In this document: positions 1 to 10,479 of the stretch, piece after piece
Numbering within the stretch: position 1 is the stretch's first letter
Layout: each line of letters opens with the position of its first letter
From: Chelydra serpentina
Lineage: Eukaryota > Chordata > Testudines > Chelydridae
Assembly: GCA_037349315.1 (NCBI GenBank)
Contig: JBAIAC010000057.1
Coordinates: forward strand, 11,873,501-11,937,500
Reading direction: 5' to 3'
Length of the DNA stretch: 64,000 nucleotides
The notes under the pieces: model-generated
The model's database searches: none
Told to the model about the DNA's origin: nothing
The model's input: only the letters and a program-made list of their open reading frames with translations
Made by a program: the position numbers and the translations under genes

Positions 1-923
1 GTTTTAAGCTGGCTGCAGGATTTTTTGGGGAGCCCCAACTCATGATTCTTGAATGCGTGGGACTGGCCGGAGTGCAAATGCGGTCAGCTCAAAAGGCAGG
101 GGAGCAAAATAAACTCTGTACTTGCAAATGGAAAACCTGAGCCACAAAGCCAAGAGGAATGAGCTCTCCTGGGCGTTCGTTGCCTCTGATTGACTCTCGT
201 TGTTTTTCCTCGGTGACCTTTGCCAAGTCAGGCCCTGCTCCATGCCTCAGTGTCCCCATGTGTCTAACCGTGATAATCATCCGGATGTGTAATGAACATG
301 GAATTGATGGAAGCAAAGTGCTCTAGCAGGGCTGTTAATGGAGGGAAAGACAAGAAAAGGAGAGGAGAAGAATGAGTGTCTTTCTCCTTGGGCCTTATCC
401 TGTCTGACTTGTCTAGCGAAACGTTGCTGGGTTTGTTTGTTGGGTAGGAAGATAACCCCCCATCCAGTGGGGTGTTTACCGGAGGGGCTGGGGAAACGCT
501 GGAAGGCAGCTCCTGCTGTCTTATCACCCGTCTCCAGTCCGCTCCGCAGCTCGGTAGATAAATAATATTTCATACCAACATTGCCTCTCAAGGGAGCACT
601 TTACAAAGGAGTCTCATGGTCTTAGATTAAAATGAGTTTTTATTGGAGATCAGCCAATTTCAGGGAGCCTAGAATTTATTTGGACAGATCCTGGCTGCTG
701 GCCATCGTCCCTCTGCCTTTTGATTTGGTTTGGTGTTTTTTCCCCTGCTTTTGATATGTTTTCCTTCCCTGCCCCTCCCACGTTAGCACCTGGCTTTTTT
801 TGTTAACTAGGTTTTTATTTAAAGGGACAGCTTCGCTGTTCCTAGAATATCCGTTCCCTTAATACAGGAATCTTGGAGTGATCACCCCAGAGGAGAGGTC
901 TCTGAAAAACGGTCGTTAGCGTT

Positions 924-1080
924 TATTAGCTGTATTACGGTGGCGCCTAGAGACCTCAAGTGAGATCGCGGTTCCATTTGTGCTAGGAGTTGTACATCTA
1001 TCTAGAGAGAGAGCCCATTGCCTGAAGAGACAAAGGGTAGGAGGGGAAACATAGAGGTGGAGTTGCACAGAGAGACATCT
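924..1080 (-). mobile_element. MIR-like SINE fragment
   Basis: Antisense amniote MIR type: TATTACGGTGGCGCCTAGAG, then AGGGGAAACATAGAGGTGGA. The tRNA-like head is missing. Confidence 0.65.
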
Positions 1081-1671
1081 CATTGACTACGGTCATTTGC
1101 TTCGCAGTAAACGTGCAGGAAAAACCTCAGCCGTTCTGTTCTTAAGGACACTGTCAAACGGGCCCCATCTTTTTCAGTCACTGCTTCCCAAGATAGAGTC
1201 CCCCAGCCCGTAAGCATGGCTACCTTCGTTGTTCCTGGATGGACACGTTTACATTTTGCCGTGTGCAAACACACATTCTTGGCTTGCGCCCAGTTCACGA
1301 AAGGATCCAGATCGCTCAGGGTCAGTGACCTGGCCTCTTCATTTTCACCGTTCCCCAATTTTTGTTTCATCTGCAAACTTTATCAGTGAGGATTTTAGGT
1401 TTTCTTCCAGGTCATTGACCAAAATGTTGACTAGCGTAAGGGCCAAGAACTGACCCCACTGGAAACACACCTGCTTGATGCTGATTCCCCGTTTACACTT
1501 CTATTGTCCAAACTCCAACGTAACGCCTTCCTCTGGAGTCCATTCTCCAGTGGAGTTGCTCCCGCTTCACTCCGGGACAAGGGTGTTCAGAACCCAGCTC
1601 GGTGTCCCTTTGGCAGATAATGTACGGTGCTGGAGATAACGTACCAGGCTCTTTTTCACCCCCAATGTCAT

Positions 1672-1852
1672 TGGGGGGAGGGATAGCTCAGTGGTTTGAG
1701 CATTGGCCTGCTAAATCCAGGGTTGTGAGTTCAATCCTTGAGGGGGCCATTTAGGGATCTGGGGCAAAAATTGGGGATTGGGCCTGCTTTGAGCAGGGGG
1801 GTGGACTACATGACCTCCTGAGGTCCCTTTCAACCCTGATATTCTATGATTT
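1672..1852 (+). mobile_element. tRNA-derived SINE with CR1-type tail (turtle Pol III SINE)
   Basis: The head has tRNA-like Pol III promoter boxes: GGATAGCTCAGTGGTTTGAG (A box) and GGTTGTGAGTTCAATCC (B box). The body GGGATCTGGGGCAAAAATTG follows. The tail (TGCTTTGAGCAGGGGGG, then a stretch ending TTCTATGATT) matches the 3' end of the CR1 copies in this window. This is the known tail-sharing design of tortoise SINEs, which rely on CR1 reverse transcriptase. The copy is nearly full length. Confidence 0.88.
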
Positions 1853-2276
1853 CAGCCTGCGGGTTTCCCATCGCTCGTCCTGTCCAACCCATGGCCATGG
1901 GGATGCAAACTGGGAATCACAGCATCTCCCTCCTCTGCCCCCGTCACTCTTTCCTACCCAGCTTGTAGTCTCATTAGGTGGACAAAGTGACGCTGGGAGG
2001 GCTTGTGGGCATGTTTCACTCTGGCACAGCTTGACTGGGTGCTGAGAAAGATTCGCCGGGGTCCACACGGGCACAGAGGAGCAATGGCTGTAAAAACCCC
2101 ACTAGATAACAGGCTGTTTAATGCAGCCCAGCCCTCCTTAGGCTGTGCATACCTCTGCTGCCGCTGGGAAGGGCTGGGCACTGAAAGACAGCGGCACTGG
2201 GAAAACGGGAGGACGGGCAGCAGTGTAATGCTTGTGAAGCAGGACGGGCTTTTTGGTGTGACGAAGTTTTTAGGTG

Positions 2277-2425
2277 TTAGGGAAGCTGTGGGCGCTAGCG
2301 GATAAGGCCCTGGGACTCAAGAGAGCAGAGTTCTAGGCCAGGTGACCTTGGGCAGACCACGGCCCTGCTCCGTGCCTCAGTTTCCCTCCCCACCTTTGGG
2401 TATTTATATTGGGAGCTCTTTGGGG
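2277..2425 (+). mobile_element. MIR-like SINE, sense
   Basis: The tRNA-like head and core are visible: GGATAAGGCCCTGGGACTCA, GTGACCTTGGGCAGACCA, TGCCTCAGTTTCCCTCCCC. A second MIR fragment in the opposite orientation follows at 2523. Confidence 0.65.
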
Positions 2426-2522
2426 TGGGGCCTGTCTCTCCCCATGAGCTTGTCAGGATTGTGGGGGTTCCCAAATTTAGCCTGATCCCACCGAGATTTC
2501 CAGTGACCCGGCGTCTCTGTTT

Positions 2523-2645
2523 TCATACATTATTTATGATGTGTATCGCCGCAGCGCCGGGCAGCCCCAGTCCTGGACCAGGCCGCCTTTGTGCTAGGCT
2601 CTGTACGGACCCAGAATGGAGGGACAGACCCTGTAGATCCCTTCC
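2523..2645 (-). mobile_element. MIR-like SINE fragment, antisense
   Basis: It contains CATTATTTATGATGTGTAT, then TTTGTGCTAGGCTCTGTACG and GGGACAGACCCTG, the antisense 3' half of a MIR-like element. Confidence 0.55.
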
Positions 2646-3807
2646 CTGCCCATGGTGAGCATGTTCAGAACGCAGCTCTGGGGGAGAGGGCCTGGCCCAA
2701 CTAATCCTGTCGAAGGATTTGACTGTACTAATTTCTCCCCCCGCCTTTTAAAAAAATTCCTGCTGGCCCCTCCTCGCTGCCAAAGGCTCGCGGGGCCTTG
2801 GATCCCCTCTTTGCCAGCCTCCCTTTCATACCCTTTTTGTGTATTTAAAAAAAGATCCAGAACAAAAACCAGAACAAACTGGAGAAGAGTTGTTCCTCCC
2901 CCTCCGGTGTTGGTTCAGAGCAGCTCTTTCGTTTGTTTCCAAAGCTTTGCGCCAGCGGCTGACAAAGCGGCCTTGGCCGCGGTTCGCACGGCTCCCCAGC
3001 ACAGCCGCCTGCTGGCCATTTCCAACCCTCGTCTCCGTCCCCCCACCCCAGTGAGCCACACTCTCCCCCCCGCCCCCCAATTTGCTGCCCTTGCCTTGAG
3101 ACTCCAGGAGCCAGTCGAAGAGCGTCTGAAGTCTGTTTGCCAGGAGTCGTTTGGCTTTTTTGGCCCCTTGGAGCTGCTGGCAGGGGGAGCTTGTTAACTG
3201 GGCTCAGGATTGGATTTTCACAGCAGCCTTCAGAGGAATTCGAAGAGACTTTGTTAAATGGAGCTGCTGTCGTTTCGCTCAGTGCAGCGGCATCGCGGGA
3301 ATCCTCCAGGGGAGAAATGATCTTTCTCACGGCGCCTGTGAACTGTGCTGGAAAATATGGTTTGATTAAACCCTGGGCTGTTCCCCATCCCCCTTGTCTC
3401 ATCCCCTTTCTTCAAAGTGGATTCAACTGTGGTAGAAGGCGTGAGATAGACAGCCCTGAGGATAGAAAAGTTCAGCTTACCTGCGGTAGTGGGGCAGCCT
3501 TCCCCAGAACAGTTCCCCATAGGCTCTGGAGGATGAGGGGAATTCCATCTCCGTGGTCACTCAATGCTTGGCCTTTCTGCTGAGATGGGGCTAGCTGTGG
3601 CAGTGGCCATTGGGATGTGGCCATCTGTGGGCACGGAGCTAGGCTGAGACCCACCAAACTTGTTTCACCCAGCCCCCTCCAAGCCAGCTACAGAATGGAC
3701 GCAATTTTCAGTCACCACCAATCTAGGCTACGCTTGTAAACTGGACGTTTGTTGACATTGGTTCTGCAGGATGAAGAATTGAGCGATGTCACCACTTCTA
3801 TTAAAGG

Positions 3808-4010
3808 ATTGGAGGGATAGCTCAGTGGTTTGAGCATTGGCCTGCTAAACCCAGGGTTGTGAGTTCAATCCTTGAGGGGGGCCACTTAGGGATCTGGGGC
3901 AAAAAAATCTGTCAGGGGACAGTACTTGGTCCTGCTAGTGAAGGCAGGGGACTGGACTCGATGACCTTTCAAGGTCTTTCCAGTTCTAGAAGATTGGCAT
4001 ATCTCCATTT
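3808..4010 (+). mobile_element. tRNA-derived SINE, second tail type
   Basis: The same tRNA-like head is present (AGCTCAGTGGTTTGAGCATT, then GGTTGTGAGTTCAATCC). The tail differs from the 1672 copy: CAGTACTTGGTCCTGCTAG, then GGACTGGACTCGATGACC and CAAGGTCTTTCCAGTTCTAG, ending in an AT-rich stretch. It is essentially full length. An older CR1 tail follows immediately. Confidence 0.87.
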
Positions 4011-4019
4011 ATTAATTAT

Positions 4020-4412
4020 AGTGATAGACTCAAGGTGCCCAAACTATTTAGCTTAACGAAAGGGAAGGTTAACGAGTGATTTGGTCTAGAAGTACCTTCA
4101 TGGGGAACCAATATTGGATACTGGGCTCTCCAGTCTAGCAGACAAAAGTCTCCCAAGATCCAATGGTTGGAAGTTGAAGCTAGACAAATTCAGACTGGAA
4201 ATAAGGGGCAAACTTTTAGCAATGAGGCTAATTAACCATTGTCAGAACTTACCAAAGGTTGTGTTAGATTCTCCATCACTGGCAATTTGTTAAATTGGAT
4301 GTTTGTCTAAAAGATCTGCTCTAGGAATTGTTCTCGGGAAGTTGTATGGCCCGTGTTGTACAGGATATTAGATTGGATGATCCCAATGGTCCTTTCTGGC
4401 CTTGGGAATTAA
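4020..4412 (+). mobile_element. CR1-family LINE 3' end, older subfamily
   Basis: The stretch contains AGACAAATTCAGACTGGAAA, GATTCTCCATCACTGGCAA, AAAGATCTGCTCTAGGAATT and a final GATGATCCCAATGGTCCTTT followed by CTGGCC. This is the untranslated tail plus last codons of an older CR1 subfamily. It is 5' truncated as usual for CR1, and diverged. Confidence 0.75.
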
Positions 4413-4702
4413 GAACACCCAACGGCAAAGTTTGCTAGGTGTGGACTGGCCCAGCCAAACTGGGGACTGCCGTGTGGAATCCAAACTGAATAGCAGTGCC
4501 ATGTGTGTCCTGGATTCCTCGGTCTTGGCACCAGGGTATTTTTTTGCTGTTGGTTGGTTGGTATTTGCTGGAGACCCTTAATCCCCAATGTGGTTTTGGG
4601 ACTTGACTGTGGCACTAGCACAGGGTAGTTATCCCACCCCAAACCCTCCAAGAGAGAATTGCAAGAATTGAAGACAAGAGCCTAAATTCTGCAAAAGCAG
4701 CT

Positions 4703-4765
<63 letters not shown>
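4703..4765. repeat. (TG)n(TA)n compound microsatellite
   Basis: About 22 bp of TG repeat passes directly into about 40 bp of TA repeat. It lies at the tail end of the antisense SINE at 4766-4949. Confidence 0.97.
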
Positions 4766-4767
<2 letters not shown>

Positions 4768-4949
4768 AGATATGCCTTATCTCATAGAGCTGGAAGGACC
4801 TTGAAAGGTCATCGAGTCCTAGCAAGAACAAGTACTGTCCCCTGACAGATTCTTTTTCCCCCAGATCCCTAAATGGCCCCCTCAAGGATTGAACTCCCAA
4901 CCCTGGGTTTAGCAGGCCAATGCTCAAACCACTGAGCTATCCCTCCCCG
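4766..4949 (-). mobile_element. tRNA-derived SINE, antisense, second tail type
   Basis: This is the reverse complement of the same SINE as at 3808: GAGCTGGAAGGACCTTGAAA, then AAGTACTGTCCCCTGACAG, then GGATTGAACTCCCAACCC and ACTGAGCTATCCCTCCC. Its 3' (tail) end abuts the TG/TA microsatellite, consistent with a SINE tail having seeded the dinucleotide expansion. Confidence 0.87.
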
Positions 4950-5321
4950 GGCTGATTTTGGTCATCTCAGTTTTGGGCATTCAACTCAAGGTTCCCGAAA
5001 GGGGGCTGGATTTTTCAGACAGTGCAGAGTCCCCTCCCTCTGGAAGCCAGGCCCCTTTAAAGTGTCTCAGATAAGGCACCCCAAATCACTAGTCCCTTGA
5101 AAACGTAGGACAAGAAGACCTGGCAGGCACAAGACCCAGGGCTGCTGTCAGTAGCTCACCTGCCAAGCATACAATATGGCTGTGCATATCATTACAGTAT
5201 CTTACTTCAAATACAGCAGGTACTAACTATGAGAATATGTTTTAAAAAACGATTTTTCCAAACAGTTTACACAGACCCCTGCTCCTGGTTCACGGTCTCC
5301 AATCAATGGGAACAAGTCGTG

Positions 5322-5390
5322 GTTAGAGCTGGGCGGGAAATAGTTTTTCCCGTCCTGTAAATATTTTTGAGATGTCGGTAATTTTTCCTG
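5322..5390 (+). repeat. Fragment of an AT-rich GAGCTG-ended repeat
   Basis: GGTTAGAGCTGGGCGGGAAA followed by TTTTTCCCGTCC and TTTTTCCTGTG. Its start resembles the reverse complement of the end of 12240-12670. It is followed (5395-5495) by GAACCAGGTTCAAATCCCCA, another unnamed repeat piece with a tRNA B-box-like sequence. Confidence 0.35.
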
Positions 5391-5654
5391 TGGGTTCGCG
5401 CACTCCCCTGAGCTGGGGGAGAACCAGGTTCAAATCCCCAAATCTCTGTCTGATTTGGAGCAGAGACTTTAACCCCGGTCTCCCACATCCCCTGGTTTGT
5501 CAGAAATTTCCCAGCCAGCTGTCATCTTGACTGCATGGAAGCTGTGGGTGAATAGAATCATCCCAGAATGAGACCCACTTGAGCGTAGGACACAGACAAT
5601 ATGGCTCCCGCTTGAATGTATGGGGTAGAGGAAGACTCTCAAGGCTGTCCAAGG

Positions 5655-5735
5655 TGAAGGGATTGTCTCATATCTGTGTTTGTACAGCACCTAGCATGGT
5701 GGGGCCGGGGAGCATTACCGTACCACAAAGGGTTG
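5655..5735 (+). mobile_element. MIR-like SINE 3' fragment
   Basis: GTTTGTACAGCACCTAGCAT then GGTGGGGCC: the sense 3' part of the amniote MIR type. Confidence 0.6.
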
Positions 5736-6000
5736 TTTTTGATTATTTATTTGATTTATTGGTGTTCTGATTAAATCCTTGTTGTGGGTTATTTGACTGT
5801 GAAATTGACCCAGCCGTGGTGAAACGAGCCCTGTTTTGTTTTGAAAGATGCACACAAATGATCTCACAGCAGCTGTGAAAACCTCCTGCTTTTCCATGCG
5901 TTCAAATGGAAGCTGCACCCCGGGGCTCCTTCTCCTCATTGACAGGCAGATGAGATTGTGCTTTCCCACTTAATTCCTAATTATTCTTTTAAACGATGGC

Positions 6001-6203
6001 AATAATATTAGCAGCAGAACGCCAAGTGCTTTACAAAGCAGGTCAGTATCCCGATCCCTGCTTTACAGATGGGGAAACTGAGGTACGGGGCAGTAAGTGA
6101 CTTGTGGCAGTCACTCAACAGGCTATGCGCAGAAGTGGCACTAGCATGTAGGTCTCCATAGCACCACTCTGCTGTTCTAGCCACAGGGTCGCACTGCCAT
6201 GCC
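6001..6203 (-). mobile_element. MIR-like SINE, antisense
   Basis: It contains AAGTGCTTTACAAAGCAGGT, CTTTACAGATGGGGAAACTG, GTAAGTGACTTG and the antisense head up to GCACTGCC. Confidence 0.65.
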
Positions 6204-6749
6204 GAGTTTTGGGGTGGTTTAAAGTGAGTGAATGTCCCTGTACTCAGCCACCCTGCAGCTTTGCAACCCACAGCTGAGGGGGGTTTGTGGGAAGGCCAGT
6301 GAGTTGTGAGGGGTGCGTTGTCCTGTGCCCAGGCAGGGAAATGGAAAGACCCCGCTACCCTGTAGCCTTTCCCTGCTGTTCCTGCCTCCTAGCAGGGCAG
6401 GGAGCCCTTGCCAGCTGTCCTGGGGTTGGGGGCTAGCTGCCGAACGGAGCCGCCCTTGAGAAGGCAGCCAATGCTGTCCTGTTTCCTCATTAAACAGGCA
6501 GCGGGGGGATATTGCTTTGCTCAGGCACGGCAGCTCCCGGGGGTTCCCTGCAGCACCGTGGGAGAACTGGCTGCTGGAGGAGCCACGTCCCGGCAAGAGT
6601 GCCAGCGCTGCCCTTGTCCCTGGCAGTATTCCCCTGGCTCGGCAAGCTGGCAATGCTTGTTGCGAGGTGCATGATTCACAGCGGTGGAGACTGAAGTCCC
6701 CTGTGTATTCCTAGGGCACAGGCAGCCCAGCTGAGGGCAGAGCAAACCT

Positions 6750-6777
6750 CCCCCCCCCCCCCCCCCCCCCCCCCCCC
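6750..6777. repeat. Poly-C run (28 bp)
   Basis: 28 consecutive C on the + strand, that is poly-G on the - strand. Such runs can form G-quadruplexes and are prone to length errors in sequencing. Confidence 0.97.
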
Positions 6778-6946
6778 GCCGGCGTGCCTCCGTCCTCACC
6801 CAGACGGACCCCCTCTAGGAGGGAGGCGGGCGGGTGTTGAGTCCTGGGATGTTCGGCTAAACTGGGCCAAGCTGATTTGACGTGTGGGTTTGCAAGGTCC
6901 GCGCAGGGGGAGCTGCAGAGAGAGTTGCCTGCAAACTAGAGGCGAA

Positions 6947-7130
6947 TAGAATCCTAGAAATGTAGGGCTGGGAGCGGGACATCCAGAGGCCGTTTCCTCC
7001 GTCCTCCCGTGCTGAGGCAGGAGGCTTGGGGGAAGGGGCAGGAGGCATAGGAACTGCCAGACGGTTTGGACCCAGGTCCGTCTGGCCCAGTGTCTTGTCT
7101 CTGACAGTGGCCAGCACCACCGACTGCTTG
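6947..7130 (-). mobile_element. Two short antisense CR1 fragments
   Basis: About 6947-7025 resembles the antisense CR1 3' terminus (AATCCTAGAAATGTAGGGCT, then GTGCTGAGGCAGGA). About 7045-7130 resembles another CR1 subfamily (CATAGGAACTGCCAGACGG, then GACAGTGGCCAGCACCA). Both are degenerate. Confidence 0.6.
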
Positions 7131-7181
7131 TGAGGAAGGAGAACGCCCAGGAGAGAGACAACGTGCCACATCCCCGCCTGA

Positions 7182-7197
7182 CCACTAGGTGGCACTG
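7182..7197 (+). promoter_or_regulatory. Candidate CTCF-binding site
   Basis: CCACTAGGTGGCACTG matches the vertebrate CTCF core pattern CCASYAGRKGGCRSYV at every position. It lies in the 5' intron just after CR1 fragments. Occupancy cannot be judged from sequence. Confidence 0.55.
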
Positions 7198-7426
7198 CCG
7201 GTGAGCCTTCCCCTTCACACCCCTGTTAGTTAGGGGCTGGTCCATGCCCTGAACCAGGAGGGTTTAGCCCCCTTCCAGGACGCTCGATTATTCTTTGAGT
7301 CTTTACTATAACGACACAGTAGAGTCTGGCTCTCCATAGAAGTGTCCAGTAAAACGTGTTGGTTGCGTCACTTCATGTGTGGCTGGCAGGTGTGGTGGTG
7401 AGGATTGTATAAGAACCTGTGATACT

Positions 7427-7861
7427 TCATAGAATCATAGAATCTCAGGGTTGGAAGGGACCTCAGGAGGTCATCTAGTCCAACCCCCTGCTCAAAGCAG
7501 GACCAACCCCAACTAGATCATCCCAGCCAGGGCTTTGTCAAGCCTGACCTTAAAAACCTCTAAGGAAGGAGATTCCACCACCTCCCTAGGTAACCCATTC
7601 CAGTGCTTCACCACCCTACTAGTGAAAAAGTTTTTCCTAATATCCAACCTAAACCTCCCCCTCTGCAACTTGAGACCATTACTCCTTGTTCTGTCATCTT
7701 CTACCACTGAGAACAGTCTAGATCCATCCTCTTTGGAACCCCCTTTCAGGTAGTTGAAAGCAGCTATCAAATCCCCCCCTCACTCTTCTCTTCTGCAAGC
7801 TAAACAATCCCAGTTCCCTCAGCCTCTCCTCATAAGGCATGTGCTCCAGCCCCCTAATCAT
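7427..7861 (-). mobile_element. CR1 LINE 3' end, antisense
   Basis: This is a 5'-truncated CR1. The - strand frame 7513-7770 encodes the ORF2 C-terminus ([20 protein letters not shown], then [20 protein letters not shown], ending LAGMI). On the + strand it opens with the terminal CATAGAATCATAGAATCTCA. The reading frame is intact over this part, but no reverse-transcriptase core is present. Confidence 0.9.
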
Positions 7862-9689
7862 TCACTTCCTGGGGGTCCCCAGGGCTGTGAGGCACCTTGC
7901 CCCCCACCCCGCCATTAGCGTGAGAGAGCCTCATCTGTGCCTACCGGGGATCAGCTCCCCAACTCCACCAGCCCTCCCCCGTAGGACTCTCAGGCCCCCG
8001 CAGTTGCTCTACGAGGTTAGCAACAGGCAGACTCCAGCCTCTGAGCGTCTCCCTGGCGTGTCCAGCCCCTGCTCCACTGGACGCGGGCGGTGTTCACCGG
8101 CGGGCTGCTCCCAAAGGAACGGTGTGTCCCAGCTCCATCTCACGTCACCGCGCCGCGTAACTCACAGCACTGAGAGATGTGCATAGTGATTGGAAGGTTA
8201 TTTAACAAAGGACAGAGACTCTAGTCACAGCAAGTAGAAGTATTGGCGACAGAGGGTTACAGATCAAATATACTCATACCATGCATCCTGGAGCCTAGAC
8301 TTACTGACCCTGATACTTTCCTCCCGTGCACAGCACGGCTCACCCAAAGCCCTTCCCGTGTTTTCTGGGCGGGCGTGGCTGGCCTCTTCCATTCATGAGA
8401 GAGTCACGCTGTCCGCTTGCCTTCTTGGTGGAAAGATGCCGGGGGTCTCTTGGTGCCCTCAGATGGATCAGGGCAGTCCTTTGTTCTCTTTCATAAACAG
8501 GCTGCCCCGTGCTGATCGTTCTTTTCCTGAGGCTTCCCTCATCAATTTTTGCCGTCTTGTGATTAGCGTCAGGCTCAGGATGCAAATAGGCCGCCATTGT
8601 GAAGCGGACAATATACAATAACCAGACAGAGATAAGTGTCAAATACCCCTGTCTGGCAGGACACTGTCCAAGGCAGATCACCTCCTGCTGTCCTGCCTTA
8701 CCTTACAAAGATAACTCTCAGTTTAGATGCGTAACTTCTGAAGAATGATCTTTACGTACAATTTGCAGGGATTACAATGACCGGGGGCTGCTGGCTCTCG
8801 ATAGAGACCTCACATGTCACCCTTTGGTGAGCTATTATGTGGATATCCAACCCAGTGGATCCCTGTAAAACCCTATTCACTACCTGTGCCCTCTGCACCA
8901 AGGGGTCCCTGGGTCACAGTATCTGTATAGACTAGACTAGAATTGGCTTCAATGGGATCTTGTGGCCAGGAGCTCATAACTTTCTTGAGTATTTGCACAA
9001 CTGCTGGGTACTGGTGCAAATGCAAGTGAATCCCCTGCAAATGAACGATTTGTGTGTCTGAAGGTTTGTCCCCAGCGGTGGATTAACGCGCTACAGACGG
9101 AGGCCTGTGGACTGATGGGTGTGTCTAAGCTGCACTCAGAGGTGTGACCGCGGCACCTGTAGATGTACAGAGCTAACTTTGATCGACCCACCTCCATTAA
9201 CACTCGCAGTGAAGCTGCAGCGGCGTGGCTGGCAGCAGGGGCTAGCGGCTCCCGTCCATACCTGGGGTCCCAGGTGGGCTTGTGTTGTTAAAATGAACGA
9301 GCTAGGGGCTGCAAATGTAATTGACGGAACATCTTCTAACCCCTCGGAGTAATGAATCTGTTAGCAGCGATCAGGAGCGATTCGCTAACGAGGAGAGGGA
9401 AACATGCAAACACGTCATTGCTTCCTGCAAGGCCTTGCAGCAGCGGTGGGTAACCTGCGGGAATGGCGAACCGAGGCCACTGGGAGCTGCGGGGGGCCGT
9501 GCCTGCGGACGGTCAATGTCAACAAAATGTCTTGCGGCCCGCAATCAGATTACCCTGATGGGCCGCGCGGGTTGTCCACTGCCTTACAGACTGATGCCTG
9601 CCACAGCCATAAACTGTTTCTGGGATGGAAAGCCATGCTGTGTCCTAGAAAAGGGGCCTTCAGACATACCCAGTCCCTACAATGGCTCA

Positions 9690-9953
9690 TGATTTGTATT
9701 ACAGCGGCACAAAGAGGCCCCAACTGAGATTGGGGCACAATGGTGTTGGGTGCTGTACATACGTGTAGTCAGAGTCACACCCTGCCCCTAAGAGTTTACA
9801 CTCTAGACAGACAAAGGGAGGAAGGGGAAACAAGGCATGGAGATGGAAAGTGATTTATCCCAGGTCACCTGGCAAGTCAATAGCAGAGTCGGGAGTAGAC
9901 GGAGGTCTCCTGGCTCTTAGTTCTGTGCCTTACCCACTGGATCATGCTCCCTC
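9690..9953 (-). mobile_element. MIR-like SINE, antisense, nearly complete
   Basis: It reads TTGTATTACAGCGGCACAAA, GAGATTGGGGCACAATGGTG, AAGAGTTTACACTCTAGACA, then GGTCACCTGGCAAGTCAATA, ending in the antisense tRNA-like head CCACTGGATCATGCTCCCTC. Confidence 0.72.
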
Positions 9954-10479
9954 TTAGTCTGCACTTAGTTTATAATCTCTTTCCTAGTGGAACAGCAGAT
10001 CAGAAATCCCTGCATCTGAGGAGATGTCACCACACCCTGCCATATGTCTGTTAAATAACTAGATTTAATTAAAGAGCAGACGTCCTGCAGGCAAACATCT
10101 TGGCTACAGACTGTGTGCAGCGGCCTAGGTCCCGGGAGATCTAGAACCCAGAAGGGATCCTAATGACCCACATGGCAGTTGAAAGCAGTTAACCACCACG
10201 TTTGGCTGCAGAACGGACTTTCTGGGCTTTGGATTCGGATTCCCCATGGAGCCCTTTTAACAAGTGCCGGAGAACTCCACGGGCACGTCCCGACTCTTTG
10301 TCTTGAGCTGGACACTGGCCGCAGGAAGGCTCCCAGCTTGTAGAACTCAGATACGAACCCAACGGCGATGGTACAGAGCGTGCCCTTGAACGATGTGCCC
10401 GTGCGGGCAATATTTGCCCCTTCAGTGGCTCTGCCTTGCAGCCGTCCTCTCTCATTTTGTCCGGCTCTGCTCCTCTTCC

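Noticed and set aside
1672..1760. Possible tRNA gene (A- and B-box-like sequence)
   Set aside because: The same head occurs four times, always followed by a CR1-type or related tail, and lacks a foldable acceptor stem; it is a SINE.
2652..3583. Overlapping open frames of 150-185 codons as a possible upstream exon
   Set aside because: No similarity to the signal peptide or the start of the PTPRU MAM domain, and frames exist on both strands, as in GC-rich non-coding DNA.
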